Origin: Anaerolineales bacterium
GTDB lineage: Bacteria; Chloroflexota; Anaerolineae; Anaerolineales; DRMV01
Length of the DNA: 11,379 nucleotides
Assembly (NCBI GenBank): GCA_026985785.1
Contig: JALSPT010000138.1
Location: 1 to 11,379 of the forward strand
Reading direction: 5' to 3'
In this document: positions 5,422 through 11,379 of the stretch, piece after piece
Layout of the letters: each line of letters starts with the position of its first letter
Position numbering within the stretch: position 1 is the stretch's first letter
Made by a program: the position numbers and the translations under genes
The notes under the pieces: model-generated
The model's input: only the letters and a program-made list of their open reading frames with translations
What the model was told of the DNA's origin: nothing
Databases searched by the model: none

Positions 5422-6864
5422 ATGATGCCTTCTTTGCAATTCGCTCCCACCTATGCCCATGCCCAGCGCCATCTACCCAATGCGGTGTTGGCGCAAACCA
5501 TGCAATTTTTGGCTCAGCCGCTGGCTGAACTTGTAGAAGCGTTGCAGGAGGAGGTAACCCAAAATCCCGCCTTAGAAATTTTGGATGATGCGCCGGCGCG
5601 GTGCCCTCGCTGCCATGCGCCCCTCGTCGCTGGCACCTGCCCGCGTTGTAGCCGTCCCACGACGGCCAGTGCCGATGAGCCGATCGTATTCCTTTCACCC
5701 GCCGAAGACCACCGCTTCCCTTTGCCCTGGCGCGGAGAAGACGCTCCTGACCCCGAAGAGATTGCACTGGTTCAGACGGTTGATTTGGCAACATATGTGG
5801 GGCGACAAATTTCACCCGACTTGCACGACCCCGCTCAACGGCGTGTCGCAGCGTTTTTGCTCTCCAATTTGGACGAGGACGGTCTGCTCACAATAACGCC
5901 CCTGGAAGCGGCTTACGCGTTGCGCGTTTCGCCGCAGGTTGTGGAAGACGTGCTGGCGATGATTCAACAGGCCGATCCTCTGGGCGTGGGTGCTCCTTCC
6001 CCCCAGGCGGCCATGCTGGCCCAAGCACGCGCTCTGGCCGCAGAGGGGGAGAAGGTGCCGGGTGCTATTTTCGAGATTCTCACTTTGCCCCACGCGCTGC
6101 GCCTGCTGGGCGAGGAAGGGGCTGCCACTTTGGGGAAGCGGCTGGGACTTTCAGTAGCCACGGTAAGCGAAGCGATAGCCTATATGGTAGAAAACCTCAA
6201 CCCCTACCCAGCGCGGGCTGCGTGGGGTGAGCGGCGCTTGGGGCTTGCGGCGCCCGCAGCATCCCCTGCCGTACCTGATGTGGTAATCTCGTATCATAAC
6301 GACGACCCCAACGCGCCTCTGGTGGTGGAGGTGCTGACGCCGTTTGCCGGGCGCTTGCGAGTCGATCCATTGTTTCGCCAAGCAGCCCGGCAGGCCAACG
6401 GTCACGGAGAGGCCCTGCGCAAACAGGTAGAGCGCGCCGCTGTAGTGGTCAAAAGCCTTCGGCAACGTGAAAACACCATGTTGCGGCTGATGCGTTTGCT
6501 GGCGAGGATCCAACGCCCGTTTATTGTGCAGGGGGATGAGCAACTGAAACCCATGACCCGCGCAGAAGCGGCACGTTTGCTGGAAGTGAGCGAATCCACA
6601 GTCTCACGCGCCGTGGCTGGCAAAAGGGTGCAATTTCCCAGCGGCAGAGTTGTCCCACTGGCGCAGTTCTTCGATACCAGTTTGCCGGTGAGGGCGGCTT
6701 TGCGGCGGTTGGTGGCTGAGGAAAAACAGCCGCAAAGCGACGAAGTCTTAGCACGCCGTTTGAAGTCGTTGGGGTTTTCTGTAGCACGGCGTACGGTGGC
6801 TAAATACCGCAGCATGGAACACATCCCGCCCGCCCATCAGCGACGACATGCAGCGGGGGTTTAA
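5422..6864 (+). CDS. rpoN: RNA polymerase sigma-54 factor RpoN
   Basis: This 480-residue sigma-54 factor recognises -24/-12 promoters and needs an ATPase activator to open DNA. Region I (residues 1-53) has the Leu/Gln pattern LQFAPTY...AQTMQFLAQPLAELVEAL and ends NPALEI. A four-cysteine ribbon-like segment follows, CPRC...CPRC (C61, C64, C73, C76), not usual for the family. The core-binding domain is around 112-310 (FLLSNLDEDGLL, ADPLGVGA, ENLNPYPA). The helix-turn-helix is at 378-416 (AARLLEVSESTVSRAVAGKR), and the RpoN box ARRTVAKYR is at 455-463, intact. The start at 5422 (or the adjacent ATG at 5425) is chosen because both candidate promoters lie downstream of the earlier in-frame ATG at 5356. 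The kinase gene begins 3 bases after the stop. It heads an operon with a sigma-54 two-component pair and has a sigma-54 promoter of its own. Confidence 0.95.
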   Translation: MMPSLQFAPTYAHAQRHLPNAVLAQTMQFLAQPLAELVEALQEEVTQNPALEILDDAPARCPRCHAPLVAGTCPRCSRPTTASADEPIVFLSPAEDHRFPLPWRGEDAPDPEEIALVQTVDLATYVGRQISPDLHDPAQRRVAAFLLSNLDEDGLLTITPLEAAYALRVSPQVVEDVLAMIQQADPLGVGAPSPQAAMLAQARALAAEGEKVPGAIFEILTLPHALRLLGEEGAATLGKRLGLSVATVSEAIAYMVENLNPYPARAAWGERRLGLAAPAASPAVPDVVISYHNDDPNAPLVVEVLTPFAGRLRVDPLFRQAARQANGHGEALRKQVERAAVVVKSLRQRENTMLRLMRLLARIQRPFIVQGDEQLKPMTRAEAARLLEVSESTVSRAVAGKRVQFPSGRVVPLAQFFDTSLPVRAALRRLVAEEKQPQSDEVLARRLKSLGFSVARRTVAKYRSMEHIPPAHQRRHAAGV

Positions 6865-6867
6865 CTT

Positions 6868-8874
6868 ATGCGTCTGTTCTCACACCTCTTTTCCTCATCC
6901 TCAGCGACACCCCCAAAAAAGGCTGCCAACCTGACTCCTCGTCAAATGTGGGCATCCTTGTTGGAGTTTATGGCTCATCCCGCTTTGCTGGTGGAGGAAA
7001 ATGGTCAGGCGCACGTGGTTGCCGCTAATGAACAGGCCGCCCTGCATAGCGGGTATCCCCTCGCGTTGCTGACCGATCTATCGTGGGAGCAACTCTTCCC
7101 CGAGATGCCCTGGAGCACGATGGCGTTGCTTGCAGGGGAAAAAGTCCATACTTTTTTACAAACCCGCGCTGGCCAAAGTGCCGATGTCTGGTGTCGTGGC
7201 CAAAAGATATCTACCGAGCAGAGGCTCTGGGTGGTGCTTTTCTCCCCTTTGGCAGAAGAGGTACTCTTCCCCTTGGGCGAGGAAAACGACACGTTGCTCC
7301 TCCAAGCAGTAGAGGCCTTGCTTGGAGCATGGGACGCACCGTCTTTGGATGCCGCACTTCAACAGGCCATCAAGGGTAGTTTGTATTTTTTGCAAGGCGC
7401 GTGGGGGAGCGTTTACCTGGCCGACACGCCTGCTTATCGGTTGAAAGTGGGGGTTGGCGACGCTGCTGATTTGCCTTTGATATTGCCTTTGACTTATGGA
7501 AATGCTTTCTCAACGCCACACCTGTATACACCTGCTACCAGTGACGATAGCGTTTTTGGAATGCTCGTCCGCCGCGGAGATACGCCCTACGTTGCCGTAG
7601 CCCCTTTGGGGACGGCAAACGAGAGAGGAGGGTTGGTGGCCTTTGGTTTTGCCCAAAAGCCCTTGCCCTCTACCCTGCCCAAGATTGCCATGACAGGGGT
7701 TTACCTTTGGCGAATGATTGCTTACTTTTACTGTCGGCAACGGCAAGCCAACCATCCAGTGGATGTTTCATCAGTTCCGGCTGCGTTGATGAGGCACGCC
7801 AAAGAAGCCGTTTTGCTCTTCGATCAGGATTTACATCTGACATCACTCAACCCGTCTGCAGAGGAAATGCTGGGGTACAATGCGGCAGAGGTGGTAGGAA
7901 CGCCCTTCGCCGAGCTGATCGTCGGCACGCCAACCCTGGAAGCCGCAGTTCAGAAAGCGCTGCTTCAATCCGACGAAGCGGCCCAGGTGCTGGAAACGCG
8001 CTTGCTTCGTAGAGACGGGACTGAGATACCTGCAGAGGTACGGATTGCTCCTTACACAGGCGCTCCAAAAGAAACCGAAGGCGTGCTGCTTTTGATAAGC
8101 GACCTGAGCAAAGAAGCCCACTATCGTCAACAAACAGAAGCCCTGATGCGGCGCGCGATGCTGGGCGACGTACTGGCCAGTTTTGCCCATGAAGTGCGCG
8201 ATCCGCTCAATAGTCTCAGTACCGGGCTGGAGTGGCTGGCCTTTTCCTTGAACGAAAACACTGAAGCCACCGAAACACTCCGCAATTTACAAGCGGAAGT
8301 GGAGAGACTTGGCCACCTGGTCACCAATCTTTTAGATTTTGGGCGCGCACGGCCCCTCAAATGGCAAGCGCTGGATATCGGCATGGTGCTTAAAGGGATT
8401 TTCCGGCGCTGGCAACGCCGGTTTTCACGATATCACATTGACGCTCGGCTGCACCTTGCAGACAACCTGCCTCTCGTTCACGGTGATCGCCTTTCTCTGG
8501 AACAAGTTTTTGCGAACCTGATCGATAATGCCATTCATGCACTGAAAGAAATGCGAGAAGAGCGTTTCTTGGTCGTTAGCGCGCGATCGGTCATGGAAAA
8601 TAATGTAACTTGGGTAGAAGTCAATGTCGTTGATAATGGGCCAGGCTTCGACGAAGAAACCCGACGTCACCTATTTGACCCCTTTTTTACCCGCCGTGAA
8701 GAGGGTACCGGCCTGGGACTGGCCATTGCCAAGCAACTGATCACAGCCCACAAAGGCAGTATTGAGGCAATGAGCTACCCTCGCGCCGGCACAGTTTTCC
8801 GAGTGCGCCTGCGTGCTGCACAGCCAATCGAAGAAACGAGGCCGAGCAATGGCATACAACATCCTGATCGTTGA
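6868..8874 (+). CDS. Soluble NtrB-like sensor histidine kinase (PAS-GAF-PAS-HisKA-HATPase)
   Basis: This 668-residue kinase autophosphorylates on His and passes phosphate to the response regulator encoded next. No signal peptide or membrane segment is visible, so it is cytoplasmic. Domains in order: a PAS-like region (about 30-130), a GAF-like region (about 140-290), a second PAS (about 308-425, with FDQDLHLTSLNPSAEEMLGY), HisKA with FAHEVRDPLNSL (phospho-acceptor H441), and the ATPase domain with the N box FANLIDNAIHAL (N554), G1 DNGPGFD (from D589), F box LFDPFFTRREEG and G2 GTGLGLA (from 613). All key residues are present. The first two sensory domains are weakly conserved, so the signal is unknown. 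The gene starts 3 bases after rpoN, and its last 26 bases overlap the regulator gene in another frame. Confidence 0.93.
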   Translation: MRLFSHLFSSSSATPPKKAANLTPRQMWASLLEFMAHPALLVEENGQAHVVAANEQAALHSGYPLALLTDLSWEQLFPEMPWSTMALLAGEKVHTFLQTRAGQSADVWCRGQKISTEQRLWVVLFSPLAEEVLFPLGEENDTLLLQAVEALLGAWDAPSLDAALQQAIKGSLYFLQGAWGSVYLADTPAYRLKVGVGDAADLPLILPLTYGNAFSTPHLYTPATSDDSVFGMLVRRGDTPYVAVAPLGTANERGGLVAFGFAQKPLPSTLPKIAMTGVYLWRMIAYFYCRQRQANHPVDVSSVPAALMRHAKEAVLLFDQDLHLTSLNPSAEEMLGYNAAEVVGTPFAELIVGTPTLEAAVQKALLQSDEAAQVLETRLLRRDGTEIPAEVRIAPYTGAPKETEGVLLLISDLSKEAHYRQQTEALMRRAMLGDVLASFAHEVRDPLNSLSTGLEWLAFSLNENTEATETLRNLQAEVERLGHLVTNLLDFGRARPLKWQALDIGMVLKGIFRRWQRRFSRYHIDARLHLADNLPLVHGDRLSLEQVFANLIDNAIHALKEMREERFLVVSARSVMENNVTWVEVNVVDNGPGFDEETRRHLFDPFFTRREEGTGLGLAIAKQLITAHKGSIEAMSYPRAGTVFRVRLRAAQPIEETRPSNGIQHPDR

Positions 8875-10030
8875 AGACGAGCCGCAAGCGCGACAATACA
8901 TCGCTGCATTTTTGCGCAAACAGGGGTATGAAATTACCGAGGCACCAACCTACGCTCAAGCCATAGAGGCGTTGAGCCGCGGGCAAGGGGATATTGTGCT
9001 TTTAGATATCCAACTGCCTGATAATACTTATGCACTCACATTGTTGGATGAGATTGCCGACTGGCCTAATCGCCCCCCTGTGATCGTCATTACCGGCTTC
9101 GGCGACATTGAGACGGCAGTGGAGGCTATGCGGGGCGGAGCATACGATTTTCTCCAGAAGCCTATCAAGTTCGAGCGTCTGATGCAATCGTTAAAAAAAT
9201 CGGAAGAGATTGTTGCTATGCGTCGGGAACTGACTCTGTGGCGGCAACAGCAGCAATCCAAGGCAGCATTTGTGGTCGGGAAAAGCGCAGCAATGCAAGA
9301 GGTGCTCCATCTGGCACAACGGGCTGCCCAGGCAGGAGCGTCGGTGCTTATCCAGGGCGAGACTGGCACAGGCAAAGAGGTGTTGGCACGGTATATCCAT
9401 CAGAGTGGCCCCCGCGCTTCCAAACCTTTTGTCCCCATCAATTGCGCTGCCGTGCCCGAAAGTATGTTGGAAGCCGAATTGTTTGGCTACGAGGCCGGCG
9501 CTTTCACGGGGGCAAACAAACGCAAACCAGGGTTGATGGAGTTGGCCGATGGGGGCGTACTATTTTTGGATGAGATCGCCTCCTTGCCAGCAAACATGCA
9601 AGCCAAACTCTTGCGCGCTTTGGAAGAGCGGGTGATTCGACGCATGGGCGGTACGAAATGGATCCCCGTGGACGTGCAAGTTTTGGCTGCCTCCAATCGC
9701 GATCTTCAGGAGATGGTCTCCAAGGGAGCCTTCCGTGAGGACTTGTATTATCGCCTCAACGTGCTGCAGCTCCGCCTGCCTCCTTTGCGAGAACGCCGTG
9801 AAGACATTCCCGCGCTGGTGGGTTTTTGGGTGCAGCGCCTGGCACAACGCAGCGGGCGCGTCGTGCACGACGTCACTCCTCAGGCTATGGAAGCCCTCCA
9901 GCGGTATTCGTGGCCGGGCAACATCCGGGAACTGCGCAATGCCTTGGAGCGCGCCTTGCTCTTCTGCGATGGAGAGGTCATAGGCCTGGAACACTTGCCC
10001 CCTGAAGTGGCGGCGGCTTACCACCGCTAA
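8849..10030 (+). CDS. NtrC-like sigma-54 activator lacking a DNA-binding domain
   Basis: This 393-residue response regulator activates sigma-54 RNA polymerase by ATP hydrolysis. The receiver domain (1-120) has acidic E9/D10, phospho-acceptor D53 in VLLDIQLPD, the TGFGD switch and KP (Lys of FLQKPIKF). The AAA+ domain has Walker A GETGTGKE (170-177), the sigma-54-contacting loop GAFTGA (217-222), Walker B VLFLDE (D241, E242) and FREDLYYRLN with its conserved arginines. The protein ends soon after WPGNIRELRNALERA and GLEHLPPEVAAAYHR. The Fis-type helix-turn-helix usual in NtrC (about 470 residues) is absent, and no such sequence is seen in the AT-rich DNA downstream. The start at 8849 is chosen over 8813 because the receiver fold begins at MAYNILIVEDE and GAGG lies 7 bases before the ATG. 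Its cognate kinase is the overlapping upstream gene. Confidence 0.95.
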   Translation: MAYNILIVEDEPQARQYIAAFLRKQGYEITEAPTYAQAIEALSRGQGDIVLLDIQLPDNTYALTLLDEIADWPNRPPVIVITGFGDIETAVEAMRGGAYDFLQKPIKFERLMQSLKKSEEIVAMRRELTLWRQQQQSKAAFVVGKSAAMQEVLHLAQRAAQAGASVLIQGETGTGKEVLARYIHQSGPRASKPFVPINCAAVPESMLEAELFGYEAGAFTGANKRKPGLMELADGGVLFLDEIASLPANMQAKLLRALEERVIRRMGGTKWIPVDVQVLAASNRDLQEMVSKGAFREDLYYRLNVLQLRLPPLRERREDIPALVGFWVQRLAQRSGRVVHDVTPQAMEALQRYSWPGNIRELRNALERALLFCDGEVIGLEHLPPEVAAAYHR

Positions 10031-10097
10031 CTACAATGGACTGGCACCTTTCCAAATTTTTTTATCCTCTCTTTACCCAATTTTTATCCTTTTTCCC

Positions 10098-10126
10098 TTG
10101 CGTGGAAGCCAACCATAGCGTATAAT
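10098..10126 (+). promoter_or_regulatory. Sigma-70 promoter of the hisG transcript
   Basis: TTGCGT (10098-10103) and a consensus TATAAT (10121-10126) are 17 bases apart. The start point would be about 10132-10134, which coincides with the ATG of the leader peptide at 10133. The T-rich stretch 10060-10094 just upstream may help as an UP-like region. Between 10031 and 10097 there is no gene and no clear hairpin to end the upstream operon. Confidence 0.75.
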
Positions 10127-10132
10127 GCCGCC

Positions 10133-10213
10133 ATGCTGCTCATGACTTACGCCCCCACCACCATGCATCATCACGGTATGACGATGACTACCCCCGCACC
10201 GGGTGGTGGTTAG
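10133..10213 (+). CDS. Histidine leader peptide for hisG attenuation
   Basis: This short frame of 26 codons begins MLLMTYAPTTM, continues HHHGMTM and ends TTPAPGGG before TAG. Three His codons in a row (10166-10174) lie ahead of a histidine biosynthesis gene, the hallmark of ribosome-mediated attenuation. The codons for GGG and the stop form one arm of the antiterminator. There is no ribosome site. The first ATG coincides with the predicted transcription start, so leaderless translation is likely; the ATG at 10142 is an alternative. Six Thr codons are also present but no Thr gene follows. Confidence 0.7.
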   Translation: MLLMTYAPTTMHHHGMTMTTPAPGGG

Positions 10214-10267
10214 TGCGTGCATGGGCATCGGCCTGTTGTGCCAGCCTGGCATACCAACCACCCCCGG
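10155..10267 (+). promoter_or_regulatory. Attenuator arms: alternative 1:2 and 2:3 (antiterminator) pairings
   Basis: Arm 1 CCACCACC (10155-10162) is fully complementary to arm 2 GGTGGTGG (10202-10209). Arm 2 extended, CCGGGTGGTGGTT (10199-10211), pairs with arm 3 AACCACCCCCGG (10256-10267) through 12 base pairs with one bulged base at 10204. Arm 3 includes the left arm of the terminator. A ribosome stalled at the His codons would cover arm 1 and allow 2:3 pairing, so read-through. A ribosome at the stop codon (10211-10213) would cover arm 2 and allow termination. A small hairpin TGCCA/TGGCA (10239-10251) fits within the 2:3 loop. Confidence 0.75.
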
Positions 10268-10286
10268 CCTCCAACCGGGGGTTTTT
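10261..10286 (+). terminator. Attenuator terminator upstream of hisG
   Basis: CCCCCGG (10261-10267) and CCGGGGG (10275-10281) form a perfect 7-base stem with a 7-base loop, followed by TTTTT (10282-10286). It lies 67 bases before the hisG start, inside the transcribed leader, so it serves as a conditional terminator. Its left arm is shared with the antiterminator. Confidence 0.85.
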
Positions 10287-10353
10287 CGTTTCCCTCGCCC
10301 GCCCTCACGCCCGACCTTTCTTCCCGACACTTCGTTTCACCCCTGGAGCCTCC

Positions 10354-11352
10354 ATGACCCACACCGACATCCGCCTTTCCCTGCCCTCCAAAGGCCGCTT
10401 AGGCCAGGCGGCGCTGGATTTCTTAGCCGAGGCCGGCCTGCGCGTCGACAAGCCCAACCCTCGCCAGTACAGCGCCCGCATTCCTGCCTTGCCCGAACTG
10501 ACCGTGCTCTTCCAGCGCGCCGGCGACATCGTGGTCAGCGTGCGCGACGGCAGCGTGGATTTCGGCATCACCGGGATGGATCTGGTCGCCGAAAAGCGCG
10601 GCGAAAACGGTCAGGTGTTGGTGCTGCACGAGGCCTTAGGCTTCGGCCACAGCACCCTCACCTTAGCCGTACCGGAAGGCTGGCCGGTGCACGACGTGGA
10701 CGACCTGCGGGATTACGCCGGGCAGCTGGGGCGTCCCCTGCGCGTGGCGACCAAGTTCCCCCACCTCACGGCGGCCTTCCTGAAACGCCACGGCATCCCC
10801 CACCGCCTGATTTGGGCCGAAGGCACCTTGGAAACCGCCCCGGCCATCGGCTACGCCGACATGATCAGCGACCTGGTTTCCAGCGGGCAAACGCTGCGCG
10901 ACAACCGCCTGCGCCCCCTGCCCGATGGCGCCATTCTGCCCTCCCAGGCCGTGCTCATTGCCAACCGGAACGCCCTTCAACAACGCCCCGAAGTGCTGGC
11001 AGTGGCCAAGCGCCTGCTGGAATACCTCGAAGCCCACCTGCGCGCCCAGGAAAATCTGCTGGTGATTGCCAATGTGCGGGGCGAAAACGCTGCCAGCGTC
11101 GCCCGGCGCATCTTTGGCCGCCCCACCATCGGCGGCCTGCAAGGGCCGACCATCAGCCCCATCTATACCCGCGAGGGGCAGTCGTGGTTCTCGGTCACCA
11201 TCGTGGTGCATCGCGACCGCCTGCCTGCCGCCATCGCCGACCTGCGCGCCATCGGCGGCAGTGGCATCATCGTCACGCCGGTGACCTACATCTTCGAAGA
11301 AGAGCCGCCGCGGTATAAAGCCATGTTGGAAGCATTGCAAAATCAGGAATAA
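10354..11352 (+). CDS. hisG: ATP phosphoribosyltransferase HisG, long form
   Basis: This 332-residue enzyme joins ATP and PRPP in the first, feedback-controlled step of histidine synthesis. The N-terminal catalytic part has IRLSLPSKGRLG and VDFGITGMDLVAE. The PRPP loop region GTLETAPAIGYADMISDLVS starts at residue 157. The C-terminal ACT-like HisG_C domain (about 240-325, with LQGPTISPIYTREGQSWFSV and IGGSGIIVTPVTYIFE) marks the long, HisZ-independent form inhibited by histidine. It is somewhat longer than the usual 290-300 residues. The start at 10354 has GGAG 5 bases upstream, and the family begins there; the longer open frame upstream runs through the attenuator and is not coding. The gene is GC-rich with strong GC at third positions, unlike the sigma-54 operon before it. 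Transcription is likely controlled by the attenuator. Confidence 0.96.
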   Translation: MTHTDIRLSLPSKGRLGQAALDFLAEAGLRVDKPNPRQYSARIPALPELTVLFQRAGDIVVSVRDGSVDFGITGMDLVAEKRGENGQVLVLHEALGFGHSTLTLAVPEGWPVHDVDDLRDYAGQLGRPLRVATKFPHLTAAFLKRHGIPHRLIWAEGTLETAPAIGYADMISDLVSSGQTLRDNRLRPLPDGAILPSQAVLIANRNALQQRPEVLAVAKRLLEYLEAHLRAQENLLVIANVRGENAASVARRIFGRPTIGGLQGPTISPIYTREGQSWFSVTIVVHRDRLPAAIADLRAIGGSGIIVTPVTYIFEEEPPRYKAMLEALQNQE

Positions 11353-11379
11353 GAATTGCGAAAAAGCGCCCCGCAATTC
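11353..11379 (+). terminator. Inverted repeat just after hisG, possible terminator or repeat edge
   Basis: GAATTGCG (11353-11360) and CGCAATTC (11372-11379) are perfect complements around an 11-base loop, beginning directly after the hisG stop. The window ends at the last base of the stem, so a T tract cannot be checked. It may be an intrinsic terminator or part of a dispersed palindromic repeat. Confidence 0.4.

Noticed and set aside
10031..10097. Possible terminator or hidden DNA-binding domain after the activator gene
   Set aside because: The segment is AT-rich with T runs but no stem of useful length, and no frame gives a Fis-like helix-turn-helix.
10213..10353. Upstream in-frame extension of hisG to 10213
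   Set aside because: It would translate through the attenuator terminator and has no ribosome site; the HisG family starts at 10354 with GGAG in front.

Overview
The window looks like chromosomal DNA of a bacterium with moderate to high GC content, probably a member of the Chloroflexota (Anaerolineae-like). This rests on the style of the proteins (an RsmD with an APPQY motif, a small beta-repeat protein with a proline-rich tail, a ChlI-type ATPase without chlorophyll genes). It is an inference, not something the sequence proves. There are eleven protein genes plus one leader peptide. No rRNA, tRNA, CRISPR array or transposase was seen.

Layout. (1) Positions 1-1954, minus strand: a GC-rich pair, an acyl-CoA dehydrogenase of the ACAD10/ACAD11 type followed with a 4-base overlap by an ACAD10/11-type kinase (APH fold). 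The kinase gene runs off the left edge, and a palindromic repeat lies in frame inside it just after the catalytic loop. (2) Positions 2122-2501, plus strand: a cold-shock protein gene with its own promoter and a terminator shared with the convergent operon. (3) Positions 2483-5176, minus strand: a tight operon of four genes (small beta-repeat protein, hotdog acyl-CoA thioesterase, ChlI-like AAA+ ATPase, rsmD). (4) Positions 5219-5310: a degenerate member of a palindromic repeat family. (5) Positions 5371-10030, plus strand: rpoN (sigma-54), an NtrB-like soluble histidine kinase and an NtrC-like activator, in one operon. (6) Positions 10098-11379, plus strand: a promoter, a histidine-rich leader peptide, an attenuator and hisG.

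How the parts work together. The most striking region is the sigma-54 module. A consensus -24/-12 element lies directly upstream of rpoN. The same operon encodes the kinase and an activator with an intact GAFTGA motif but no C-terminal DNA-binding domain. This suggests a self-contained, positively autoregulated sigma-54 circuit in which the activator may work from solution, as known for FlgR of Helicobacter/Campylobacter and CtcC of Chlamydia. The sigma-54 protein also carries a four-cysteine zinc-ribbon-like insert after Region I.

The second notable system is the hisG leader. It contains a possibly leaderless 26-codon peptide with three consecutive His codons and four RNA arms that can pair 1:2, 2:3 and 3:4, ending in a terminator with a T tract. 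This is classical transcription attenuation. The ACAD and kinase pair is a split version of the vertebrate fusion enzymes that handle 4-hydroxyacyl-CoA.
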